Below, piece by piece: positions 1-7,495 of a DNA stretch of 21,162 bases. A model generated the notes under the pieces. It saw only the letters and a program-made list of their open reading frames with translations, had not been told where the DNA came from and searched no databases. The stretch is from QHWK01 sp035315685. GTDB taxonomy: Bacteria > Acidobacteriota > Vicinamibacteria > Vicinamibacterales > CAVVIG01. Both the position numbers and the translations under genes were made by a program. The stretch covers positions 1 through 21,162 of the forward strand of contig DATFXR010000698.1 in NCBI GenBank assembly GCA_035315685.1, read 5' to 3'. Numbering within the stretch: the first letter of the stretch is position 1; each line of letters opens with the position of its first letter.

Positions 1-1
1 G

Positions 2-127
2 CGATTCGCGGTCATCAGCGATGGCCGCGGTGTGGACGGCTTGAGCGACGAAGAAGACGGTCTCGTCTCGCTCCCGTACGCATTCGTTCATCACCGCGTC
101 GGGAGCACGGCGGCGCGCGCATCATGA
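2..127 (+). CDS. 3' end of an unidentified upstream gene (partial)
   Basis: An open frame enters from the left edge and ends at TGA 125-127, giving the last 41 residues of a protein. The stop overlaps the ATG at 124 in the ATGA arrangement used throughout this locus, and codon use matches the neighbours, so it is very likely the true end of the preceding operon member. The visible tail is acidic in the middle (DEEDG) and ends with a basic Ala/Arg stretch. I do not recognise a family from this fragment. A sugar-nucleotide or polysaccharide enzyme would fit the context, but nothing seen here proves it. Confidence 0.7.
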   Translation, partial: RFAVISDGRGVDGLSDEEDGLVSLPYAFVHHRVGSTAARAS

Positions 128-1569
128 GCGACCCTGTGGTGCTGATGTCGGTGCCCCACGGCGCGGCTGCGGGCAACATGCTGCGTGCGGGACTGATTCG
201 GCGTGTGCTCGCGACCGATACCCGAACGCGCGTCGTGATCGCATCACCGCTCGTCAGGGATCCGGAGTTCGTCGCCGAGTTCGGGCAGCCGCGCGTGCAG
301 ATGATCGATCTGCCGCCGCACCGGCCGGCCGGCCTCGAAGCGCGTCTGATGGCGCTCGTGCAGGCCGGCTATATCGGATCCGGCGTGACCGAGTCGGTGC
401 GCATCCGGCGGCAGGAAGCCGCCGCGAACGGCACGATTCGCTGGATTGGCGCCAAGCGCGCGCTCACCTCGATCCTCGCGCCGTCGATGCTGCGCAAGCA
501 GACGCGGTATCGCCTGATCGATCGGATGGTGTCCCACGAGTGGGCGGAGCGCCTGTTCGAGCAGGAAGGGCCGGCGCTGCTCGTGACGTCGAGTCCCGGC
601 CTGATCTTCTCGGAGTTTCCACTGCTCCGCACGGCCGTGCGCCGGCAGGTGCGCTCGATGGCGATCGATCCGAGCTGGGACAACTTCACCAACAAACTGC
701 TGCCGGCCCGCCGCGTCAACCGGCTGATCGTCTGGAACGATCTGATGAAGCAGCAGGCGATCGAGCACCACGGCTATCAGGAAGAGGAGATACGCGTCGC
801 TGGTACGCCGCAGTGGGATCTGTATTTCGGCGCCAACACGACCGAGCCGCGCGACGTGTTCTTGCGCCAGATCGGCGCCGATCCCGCGCGCAAGCTCCTG
901 ACGCTGACCACGACGCCGCGCGAGCTGTATTCGCATCACGATCATGTGCTGCGCGTGCTGGCGGCGGCGGCCGGTTCGGGTGCGTGGCGGCACGACGTGC
1001 AGATTCTCGTCCGGCTCCACCCGCGCGACGACCGCGCTGCCTACGCGGCGTTCGAGCACATGCCTCACGTAATCATCGAGAAGCCGTTTCGATCCACGGT
1101 CCGTGCCGGCGACGGGCTGGCGATCGACGTGACCGAGGAGAATCAACGGCACCTCGCGAACACGCTGTGCCACAGCGACGTCGTCATCAACGTTGCCTCG
1201 ACCATCGCGATCGAGGCGGCGATTTTCGACACGCCCGTGGTCAACATCTCGTTCGATGGCGAGACGCCCTCGCCGTGGGCCCGTTCGGCGCGGCGCTACT
1301 ATCGGTTCACCCACTACGTGAACATCACGCGCCACGGCGCGGTCCGTGTCGCCGAGACACCAGAGCAGCTCGTCGCGCACGTCGGCCGCTATCTGGACGA
1401 TCCGGCGCTCGATCGCGACGGGCGCCGCCGAATTGTCGCCGAGCAGTGTCAGTTCACCGACGGCCGCGCCTCCGAGCGCGTGGCGGAGTTGGTCGCCGAG
1501 GAGCTGGCGGACGTCGCCGCTATCGATGTCAAGACCTCATGTGCGGAATCGCTGGTTTCGTCGCGCTGA
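124..1569 (+). CDS. GT-B-like glycosyl/glycerophosphotransferase family protein
   Basis: The 481-residue soluble protein looks like the GT-B-fold group that includes CDP-glycerol glycerophosphotransferases and UDP-GlcNAc 2-epimerase-like transferases. Supporting segments are an IDPSWDN stretch near residue 181, a VAGTPQWD turn near 225 (typical of the linker into the C-terminal domain), RLHPRDD near 298, and a nucleotide-binding-like segment around 352-380 (DVVINVASTIAIEAA, then PVVNISFDGE). No signal peptide or membrane segment is seen, so it should act in the cytoplasm on nucleotide-activated donors. The ATG overlaps the upstream stop by 4 nt. Its last 31 nt overlap the next gene. The family is inferred from motif style; donor and acceptor are unknown. 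Confidence 0.75.
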   Translation: MSDPVVLMSVPHGAAAGNMLRAGLIRRVLATDTRTRVVIASPLVRDPEFVAEFGQPRVQMIDLPPHRPAGLEARLMALVQAGYIGSGVTESVRIRRQEAAANGTIRWIGAKRALTSILAPSMLRKQTRYRLIDRMVSHEWAERLFEQEGPALLVTSSPGLIFSEFPLLRTAVRRQVRSMAIDPSWDNFTNKLLPARRVNRLIVWNDLMKQQAIEHHGYQEEEIRVAGTPQWDLYFGANTTEPRDVFLRQIGADPARKLLTLTTTPRELYSHHDHVLRVLAAAAGSGAWRHDVQILVRLHPRDDRAAYAAFEHMPHVIIEKPFRSTVRAGDGLAIDVTEENQRHLANTLCHSDVVINVASTIAIEAAIFDTPVVNISFDGETPSPWARSARRYYRFTHYVNITRHGAVRVAETPEQLVAHVGRYLDDPALDRDGRRRIVAEQCQFTDGRASERVAELVAEELADVAAIDVKTSCAESLVSSR

Positions 1570-3449
1570 ACGGCCGCCCGGCGTCCGCTGAGCGGCTCAG
1601 CGCGATGATCGACACGCTGCGCCATCGCGGCCCTGACGATCGTGGCCTGTTCACCGACGGCGCCCTGGCGATCGGCGCGGCGCGCTTGAGCATCATCGAC
1701 GTCGCCGGCGGACATCAGCCGATCGCGATCGACGGCGGCGCAGTCACCGTGGCGCAGAACGGCGAGATCTACAACTACGTGGAGCTGCGCGCGGACCTCG
1801 CAGCGAGGGGCCGCCGGTTCGCGACCGCGTGCGACACGGAAGTGATCGCGCACCTCTACGCGACCGAGGGGATTGCCGGCTTCGCGCGCATGCGCGGCAT
1901 GTTCGCGATCGCCGTCTGGGACGCGCCGCGAAAGCGGCTGATCCTCGCCCGCGATCGCGCCGGCAAGAAGCCCTTGTACTACTTCACCGCCGACGGCGAG
2001 CTGCTGTTCGGATCAGAGGCGAAGGCGATCCTCGCGGCGCTCGATCGCACGCCCGATGTGTCTGCCGCGGCGCTCGTCGAATTCCTCACCTTCGGCTACG
2101 TCGCCGGCGAAGGCGCCGCGTTCGACGGCATGCGCCGCGTGAAGGCCGGCACCGCACTCGTCTTCGACGTGCGGACCGGCGCTTCGCAGGTCGAGACATT
2201 CTGGCGATGGCCCTCGCCGCCCGAGCGCGACGACATGCCCGAGGCGGATGCCGTCGATCTCCTCCGGCACGAGATGAACGAAGCCGTTCGCATGCGGCTG
2301 CGCTCCGACGTGCCGCTCGGCGCTTTTCTCAGCGGCGGCATGGACTCGGCGGCCGTGCTCGCGCTGATGACGAAGCATCTGGTGCGGCCGGTGGAGACCT
2401 TCACCATCGGCTTCGGCGATCCGGCATACGACGAGGTCGACGAAGCGCGCGCGACAGCCGCGCATTTCGGTGCCGATCATCACGAGCAGATCGTCACGCC
2501 CGACTGCATCCGCGTCGCCGAGACGCTCGCCGTCCACTTCGATGAGCCATTCGCCGATCCGTCGGCGATTCCGACTTTCTACGTGGCCGAGCTCGCGCGG
2601 CGGCGCGTGACCGTCTGCCTCACCGGCGATGGCGGCGACGAGCTGTTCGCCGGGTACACGCCCTACGCGGACGCGCTGGCGCGGAGCAGTTCCGCCACCA
2701 TCGACGCGTTGCGCGCGGTGATTGGCGCCGGCGCCCGGCGCGTGCCGGTCCACGCGCGTGGCAAAGGCCGCTTGTCCACGCTCGCGCTCGGTCCGGAAGC
2801 GTGGTTCGTCTGGCGCCGGGCGGTCTTTCCCGACTATCTCCTCGAAACCGTCGCCGCGCCCGACCTGCTCGACGCAGCGGGAGCGCTGCCGGAGCGCAGC
2901 GCCGTCGCCGAGATCCGATCCGCATCGGGATCGCTCGTCGGTCGCCTCCAGCAGTGGGATCAGCGCCACTACCTGCCTGGCGACATTCTCGTGAAGGTCG
3001 ATCGCGCGACGATGGCGCACTCGCTCGAGGCGCGCTGTCCGCTGCTCGATCACTGCGTGATCGAGGCCGCGGCGCATCAGTCATCGGCGCGTCACCTCGA
3101 CACCGGCGTCACCAAGCGCCTGTTCCGCGAAGTCATCCGGCCGTGGGTGCCGCCCGCGGTGCTCGATCGTCCGAAGCGCGGATTCGGTGTGCCACTCCGC
3201 CGCTGGTTCAAGGATCAGATGATCGACTGGGCGCGCGACATCCTCCAGGATCCGCGAACGCGTCAGCGCGGGTGGACGCGGCCGCGCGAGGTCGCCGCGC
3301 TCGTCGAGCAGCATCGGACCGGCGTACGCGATCACGCCAAGCGTCTCTGGGCGCTCGTCTGCCTCGAGCTCTGGGCGCGCACCCACATCGATCGTGCCCG
3401 CAGCGGCGATCGCCTGACTGCCGGCTCGCACGTTCAGCAATGCGCGTGA
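1539..3449 (+). CDS. asnB: AsnB-like glutamine-dependent amidotransferase
   Basis: The 636-residue protein has the two-domain layout of class II asparagine synthases. The N-terminal Ntn glutaminase domain starts MCGIAGF with the Cys2 nucleophile, and carries RHRGPDD at 28-34, QNGEIYNY at 73-80 and a CDTE at 98-101. The synthetase domain has the PPi-loop SGGMDS at 265-270 and a later LTGDGGDE motif. Because Cys2 must be exposed after Met removal, ATG 1539 is the start, even though the frame stays open far upstream and the gene overlaps its neighbour by 31 nt. Family members in polysaccharide loci (for example WbpS- and WbtH-type proteins, or exosortase-associated amidotransferases) are thought to amidate uronic acids or other carboxylates. 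True asparagine synthesis is possible but less likely in this context. Confidence 0.92.
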   Translation: MCGIAGFVALNGRPASAERLSAMIDTLRHRGPDDRGLFTDGALAIGAARLSIIDVAGGHQPIAIDGGAVTVAQNGEIYNYVELRADLAARGRRFATACDTEVIAHLYATEGIAGFARMRGMFAIAVWDAPRKRLILARDRAGKKPLYYFTADGELLFGSEAKAILAALDRTPDVSAAALVEFLTFGYVAGEGAAFDGMRRVKAGTALVFDVRTGASQVETFWRWPSPPERDDMPEADAVDLLRHEMNEAVRMRLRSDVPLGAFLSGGMDSAAVLALMTKHLVRPVETFTIGFGDPAYDEVDEARATAAHFGADHHEQIVTPDCIRVAETLAVHFDEPFADPSAIPTFYVAELARRRVTVCLTGDGGDELFAGYTPYADALARSSSATIDALRAVIGAGARRVPVHARGKGRLSTLALGPEAWFVWRRAVFPDYLLETVAAPDLLDAAGALPERSAVAEIRSASGSLVGRLQQWDQRHYLPGDILVKVDRATMAHSLEARCPLLDHCVIEAAAHQSSARHLDTGVTKRLFREVIRPWVPPAVLDRPKRGFGVPLRRWFKDQMIDWARDILQDPRTRQRGWTRPREVAALVEQHRTGVRDHAKRLWALVCLELWARTHIDRARSGDRLTAGSHVQQCA

Positions 3450-4597
3450 CGATGCTCGTGCGGTGCCTGGCGATGATGCGCGGCGGCGGCGAGACGCGGC
3501 ATCTCGCATGGGCGCGCGAGTTGTCGGCGCTGGGCGTGGACGTCGAGGTGATCACTGGCGTTCCGCTGCTCGGCACCGCGCGCTATCCGGTGGACGAAGT
3601 GCCGGCCACGCTGGTGCGATCGCCGTACACGCGTGATTTCGTCTACCGGTTTCAGAATCGCCGCGGCTTCGGCCGTCTGACGATGACCGCCCTGCACGTC
3701 GATGAGGAGTTGTTCTGCCGCGCCGCCTGGCGGCACATCGCCGCGGCGTCCCAGCCGGCGGACGTCGTGCACGCGCACGCCATTCACCAGGCCGCGCGGC
3801 TCCGCGTCGGCGACGTGCCGGTCGTGATCAACCTGCCCGGCCCGCCGAACCGGCGTTATGTGAACGATCTGCGGCTCGCCGACGCGCTGATTGCGGACGG
3901 ATGGGCGGCCGACCATCTGCCGGCGATGGTAGGACGGTCCGTCGAACGCGTGCCGAAGGGTGTCGACGTCGAGCGCTTCCGGCCGGACGGCCCGTCGCAG
4001 CGCGACGCGCTCGGCCTGCGCGATTGCCGGGTCGTCATCGCGGTGGCGCGCCTCGTGCCGTTGAAGAACCTCGCCATGCTCATCGACGCCGTTTCGCGGC
4101 TTCACCTGCGGGTCGCGAACGTCCACCTGCTCATCGTCGGCGACGGTCCCGAAGCTGATGCGCTTCACAGGCGTGCCGTCGCGCAAGGCGTCGCCGATCG
4201 TGTGACGTTTGCCGGCAACGTGCCGCACGCGGATACGCCGGCGTGGTTCAGGAGCGCGGATGTGTTCGCGCTGTCGTCGCACTTCGACAACTCGCCGAAC
4301 GCCGTGCTCGAAGCGATGGCGGTCGGCCTGCCGATCGTCGCGACGGATGTCGGTGGCGTCCGCGAGTTCGTCGCCGACGGCAGCGGCGGCACGCTCGTGC
4401 CGGGCGACGATCCGGAGGCGATGGCCGCGGCGCTGGAGCGCAATCTGACCGACGCGGCGGCGGCGCGCGCGGCCGGCGCGTGGAACCGGGATCGCGCGAC
4501 GAGAGAGTTCTCGTGGCGGCGGAGCGCGCAGCGGCTCATCGACGTCTACCACCGCGTGATCGCCGCACGCGGCGGCGCCGCACGGGCCTCGGCATGA
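3440..4597 (+). CDS. GT4-family glycosyltransferase
   Basis: This 385-residue GT-B enzyme has an N-terminal Rossmann strand followed by the glycine-rich loop MRGGGETRH (13-21). Further along it has a VPKGVDVERF linker, then VAVARLVPLKN, and a donor-binding segment with FDNSPNAVLEAMAVGLP, where the first acid of the E-x7-E motif is Asp, a common variant. It should transfer a sugar from a nucleotide donor to a lipid-linked acceptor on the cytoplasmic face of the membrane. The start at ATG 3440 overlaps the amidotransferase by 10 nt and puts the first beta strand (VTMLVRCL) at the N-terminus. The longer upstream open frame is a shadow of the amidotransferase gene. Sugar specificity cannot be read from the sequence. 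Confidence 0.9.
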   Translation: MRVTMLVRCLAMMRGGGETRHLAWARELSALGVDVEVITGVPLLGTARYPVDEVPATLVRSPYTRDFVYRFQNRRGFGRLTMTALHVDEELFCRAAWRHIAAASQPADVVHAHAIHQAARLRVGDVPVVINLPGPPNRRYVNDLRLADALIADGWAADHLPAMVGRSVERVPKGVDVERFRPDGPSQRDALGLRDCRVVIAVARLVPLKNLAMLIDAVSRLHLRVANVHLLIVGDGPEADALHRRAVAQGVADRVTFAGNVPHADTPAWFRSADVFALSSHFDNSPNAVLEAMAVGLPIVATDVGGVREFVADGSGGTLVPGDDPEAMAAALERNLTDAAAARAAGAWNRDRATREFSWRRSAQRLIDVYHRVIAARGGAARASA

Positions 4598-5409
4598 AGT
4601 TCGCGATTCGCGACGACGACACCTGCTACTTCACGGCGCCGGAGGAACTGGCGCGCGTCTACGGCGACGTCTGGGACCGCGTTCCGATCTGCCTTGCCAC
4701 CGTACCGTTCGCGATCGGCTACGAACGCGTCGGCATTCCACGGGAGCACTGGCACTCGAATCGCGCCTGTCCGCTCGGAGACAACCGTGCGTTGACTGCG
4801 GCGCTCGGCAGCCTGATCGCAGCGCGGCGCGTCACGGTGGCTCTGCACGGCTACACACACCAGGACTTTCCGACCGGCTACGAATTTCAGGTGGCGCCCG
4901 ATCCCGAGCGTCGCGTGCAGGATGGACGGCACTATCTGAGGACGCTGGTGAACGCCGATGTGTCGGTGTTCGTGCCGCCGCACAACGCGCTGTCGAAGCG
5001 CGGACTCGCCGCGGTTGCCGCCGCTGGCCTCAACATTCTCGGCTCGTTCCTGTCGTTCCGTCCGTCGCTGCGTCCGTGGGATACGAAGACGGCGCGCAAC
5101 TGGTGGCGCGTCCACCGGTTCCGCGCGTCCACGGGCCGCACGAGATCGGATCGCTTCGTGTATCCGCACGTGTTGCGCTATGAGGGACACGCCGAGTTCG
5201 GCTGCCACTCGCTGATCCCGGCAACGACGCTGGGCGATCTCGTGAGCGGATTCGAGGAAGCGCGTCGCGCCGGCGGCGACTTCTGTCTCGCGACGCACTA
5301 CTGGGAAGTGAGCGATGCGATGAAAGGCGTCATGCTGCGCCTGCTCGATCACGCGTCGAGTTACGCGGACGTGACCTTCGTCGCCGCCGAGGACCTCTTC
5401 GCCGCATGA
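4594..5409 (+). CDS. Polysaccharide deacetylase-like protein (DUF2334 type)
   Basis: The 271-residue protein starts MKFAIRDDDT, with the acidic triad D7-D9 where NodB-like deacetylases carry their catalytic and metal-binding Asp residues. An HGYTH motif follows at 85-89 (His85 and His89, the H-x3-H metal ligands), then VPPHN at 127-131, and ATHYW near the C-terminus. This pattern fits DUF2334/NodB-like metal-dependent carbohydrate deacetylases. It has no signal peptide, so it would act on cytoplasmic sugar-lipid or nucleotide-sugar intermediates unless exported by an unrecognised route. ATGA overlaps at both ends (4594 and 5406) tie it tightly between a GT4 and an SDR gene, which suggests deacetylation of an N-acetyl sugar during repeat-unit assembly. 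The activity is inferred from family. Confidence 0.82.
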   Translation: MKFAIRDDDTCYFTAPEELARVYGDVWDRVPICLATVPFAIGYERVGIPREHWHSNRACPLGDNRALTAALGSLIAARRVTVALHGYTHQDFPTGYEFQVAPDPERRVQDGRHYLRTLVNADVSVFVPPHNALSKRGLAAVAAAGLNILGSFLSFRPSLRPWDTKTARNWWRVHRFRASTGRTRSDRFVYPHVLRYEGHAEFGCHSLIPATTLGDLVSGFEEARRAGGDFCLATHYWEVSDAMKGVMLRLLDHASSYADVTFVAAEDLFAA

Positions 5410-6383
5410 CGACATACGCCGGCCGGCGGGTGCTCGTTGCCGGAGGACTCGGGTTCATCGGCGCGCACCTCACGACCCGTCTGCGGGCGCTGGACGCCGA
5501 CGTGACGGTTGTGACGCAGTCGCTCGCGTCGCATCAGGACGATGTCGTGCGCTTCGCGAGGGCGAATGTGCGCCTCGTCGAAGCTGACGTGCGCGACGCC
5601 GCCGCGATCGCCGACGCTGTCACTGGGCGAGACGTCGTCTTCAGCCTTGCCGGCCGATCGGGCGCGGTCCAGAGCATGGAGGATCCGGCGGCGGATCTCG
5701 ACGTCAACTGCCGCGGCGCGCTCGTGCTGCTCGAGGCGATTCGCGTCAACAGTCCGTCCGCCCGCCTGGTCTTCGCGAGTTCGCGGCTGGCGTACGGCAA
5801 AGGCGGCGACGCGCCCGTCGACGAAGATCACCCCCTGGATCCGCTCTGCGTGCACGCAGTGCACAAGCTCGCAGCCGAGCAGTACCTGCGCCTCTACGGC
5901 CGCGCCTACGGCCTGCAGTACTCGATCGCGCGGCTGACGAATCCGTACGGGCCCGGGCAGCCGGGCGATCGCACGGCGTACGGTGTCGTCAACCGGCTGA
6001 TTCACCTCGCGCTCGCAGACCAGCCGCTGCCGATTTACGGCGACGGGTCGCAGCTGCGCGACTACATCTACGTCGACGATGCCGTCGAGGCGCTGCTGCG
6101 GCTCGGTGTCGCGCCCGAAGCCGCAGGACACACCTACAACGTCGGCAGTGGAGTCGGCACGCCGATCATCGGCATGGCGCGCGCGATTACCGAGATCGCC
6201 GGGACCGGCACGATTCAGTTCGTGCCGTGGCCGGCGATGGCGGCTGTCGTCGAGACCGGCGACTTCGTCGCGAACACCGCGCGGATCCGCCGCGAACTCG
6301 GGTGGGCGCCGGCGATCGGGCTTCACGACGGGCTGTCGCGCACGGTGGCGTTCTATCGATCCCCGATGGCGAGCGCGCGATGA
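5406..6383 (+). CDS. SDR NAD-dependent epimerase/dehydratase lacking the catalytic Tyr
   Basis: The 325-residue extended SDR carries the nucleotide-binding GGLGFIG motif at 13-19, an SLAGRSG-like segment at 80-86, FASSRLAYG with the active-site Ser at 123-131, and RLTNPYGPG around 176-184, followed by the IYGDGSQLRDYIYVDD substrate-binding signature. The usual YxxxK is replaced: Lys154 is present in VHKLAAEQYL, but the residue four before it is His150 (codon CAC, 5853-5855). Related NDP-sugar SDRs that lack this Tyr are known, so it need not be dead. It probably binds a nucleotide sugar, but epimerase, dehydratase or reductase chemistry cannot be assigned. ATGA overlaps join it to the deacetylase and the following GT4. 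Confidence 0.88.
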   Translation: MTTYAGRRVLVAGGLGFIGAHLTTRLRALDADVTVVTQSLASHQDDVVRFARANVRLVEADVRDAAAIADAVTGRDVVFSLAGRSGAVQSMEDPAADLDVNCRGALVLLEAIRVNSPSARLVFASSRLAYGKGGDAPVDEDHPLDPLCVHAVHKLAAEQYLRLYGRAYGLQYSIARLTNPYGPGQPGDRTAYGVVNRLIHLALADQPLPIYGDGSQLRDYIYVDDAVEALLRLGVAPEAAGHTYNVGSGVGTPIIGMARAITEIAGTGTIQFVPWPAMAAVVETGDFVANTARIRRELGWAPAIGLHDGLSRTVAFYRSPMASAR

Positions 6384-7495
6384 GCCGCGTGCGGGTCGTC
6401 TATCTCGCGCACGCCTTCATGGTCGGCGGCGCCGAGGAGATGGTGCTCAACCTGGTGCGGCGTCTGCCGGCGCGGTTCGAAGCGATTGTCTGTTGCATTC
6501 ACGAGGCTGGTCCGATCGGCGAGGAGATGCAGCGGAGCGGGACGCGCGTCGACGTGCTCGGCCTCGAGCCCGGATTGCGCAGGCCTTTCGACATCGCGCG
6601 GCTCCGCGCCTATCTGCGGTCGGTGCGCCCCGACATCGTGCACACGTTCCTGCTGACCGCGAGCCTCTTCGGACGCCTTGCCGCCATCCTCGCGCGCGTG
6701 CCGATTGTCGTCGGCACCGAGGTGAACATCTACGAGCACAAGCGGCGATCGCATGCGATCGCCGAACGAATGCTGATGGCAGGAACAGACCGCGTGATCG
6801 TGTCCGCTGCGTCCGTCCGAGATTTCTACGTCGGCCAGATCCATGCCGACCCGGCCAAGGTACATGTCATCTACAACGCGGTCGATTTCAGCCAGGCGGC
6901 GGCGACGCGTTCGCGTGACGAGATGCGCGCCGAGATCGGTGTCGCTGCGGACGCGCCGGTCGCCGGCATGATTGCGCGGCTCACCGAGCAGAAGGGCCAC
7001 CGGTTTCTCTTCGACGCGCTGGCCTCGACGCCGGCGCTCGCGAACGTGCACCTCATCGTGATCGGCGGCGGCGAGTTGCGCGACGATTTGATCGACCGGG
7101 CCGCCTCGCTCGGAATCTCCGATCGCGTCCATTTCCTGGGGCCGCGCCGCGACCTCGGCAACCTGCTCGCCGCGATGGATGTGTTCGTGATGCCGTCGCT
7201 CTGGGAAGGGCTGCCGTTGTCGCTCGTGCTCGCGATGGGCGCCGGTCTTCCGTCCGTGGCGACCGCGGTCGCCGGCATTCCGGAAGTGGTAGACGAGGGC
7301 GCCACCGGGCTGCTCGTGCCGGCGGCTGACGTCGCCGCGCTCGGGCACGCGCTGGCCCGTCTGTTCGGCGACGATCGGCTGCGGCGGCAGATCGGCGACG
7401 CCGCGCGCATCTCGGTCCTGCCGCGCTTCGGCGTCGACCGCTACGTAACGTCGGTCGTCGATGTCTACGACGAGTTGCTGAAGAAGGTGGCGTGA
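6380..7495 (+). CDS. GT4-family glycosyltransferase with altered E-x7-E motif
   Basis: The 371-residue GT-B protein has the N-terminal glycine loop MVGGAEEMVLN (14-24), an acceptor-domain segment PDIVHTF near 84-90, the linker IYNAVDF near 164-170, then GMIARLTEQKGH and the donor-site region PSLWEGLPLSLVLAMGAGLP. In that region Glu276 is present, but the second Glu of E-x7-E is Leu284 (codon CTC, 7229-7231). In GT4 enzymes the second Glu usually contacts the donor sugar-nucleotide, so donor binding or activity may differ. ATG 6380 overlaps the SDR stop by 4 nt, and its own stop overlaps the next GTG start. A 22-bp perfect palindrome lies inside the gene at 6743-6764. Confidence 0.88.
   Translation: MSRVRVVYLAHAFMVGGAEEMVLNLVRRLPARFEAIVCCIHEAGPIGEEMQRSGTRVDVLGLEPGLRRPFDIARLRAYLRSVRPDIVHTFLLTASLFGRLAAILARVPIVVGTEVNIYEHKRRSHAIAERMLMAGTDRVIVSAASVRDFYVGQIHADPAKVHVIYNAVDFSQAAATRSRDEMRAEIGVAADAPVAGMIARLTEQKGHRFLFDALASTPALANVHLIVIGGGELRDDLIDRAASLGISDRVHFLGPRRDLGNLLAAMDVFVMPSLWEGLPLSLVLAMGAGLPSVATAVAGIPEVVDEGATGLLVPAADVAALGHALARLFGDDRLRRQIGDAARISVLPRFGVDRYVTSVVDVYDELLKKVA
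6743..6764. repeat. 22-bp perfect palindrome inside a GT4 gene
   Basis: The sequence is its own reverse complement over 22 bp, centred between 6753 and 6754 on GCATGC, and contains two GCGATCGC octamers (6745-6752 and 6755-6762). It encodes part of the helix RRSHAIAE of the glycosyltransferase and causes no frame disruption. Confidence 0.9.

Noticed and set aside
244..1380. 378-codon open frame on the minus strand
   Set aside because: It is antisense to the GT-B-like gene, has biased Arg/Asp/His composition, and shows no plausible start or neighbours on that strand.
540..1538. Upstream extension of the amidotransferase frame
   Set aside because: The frame is open but overlaps the real upstream gene. 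Class II amidotransferases need Cys2 at the N-terminus, which fixes the start at 1539.
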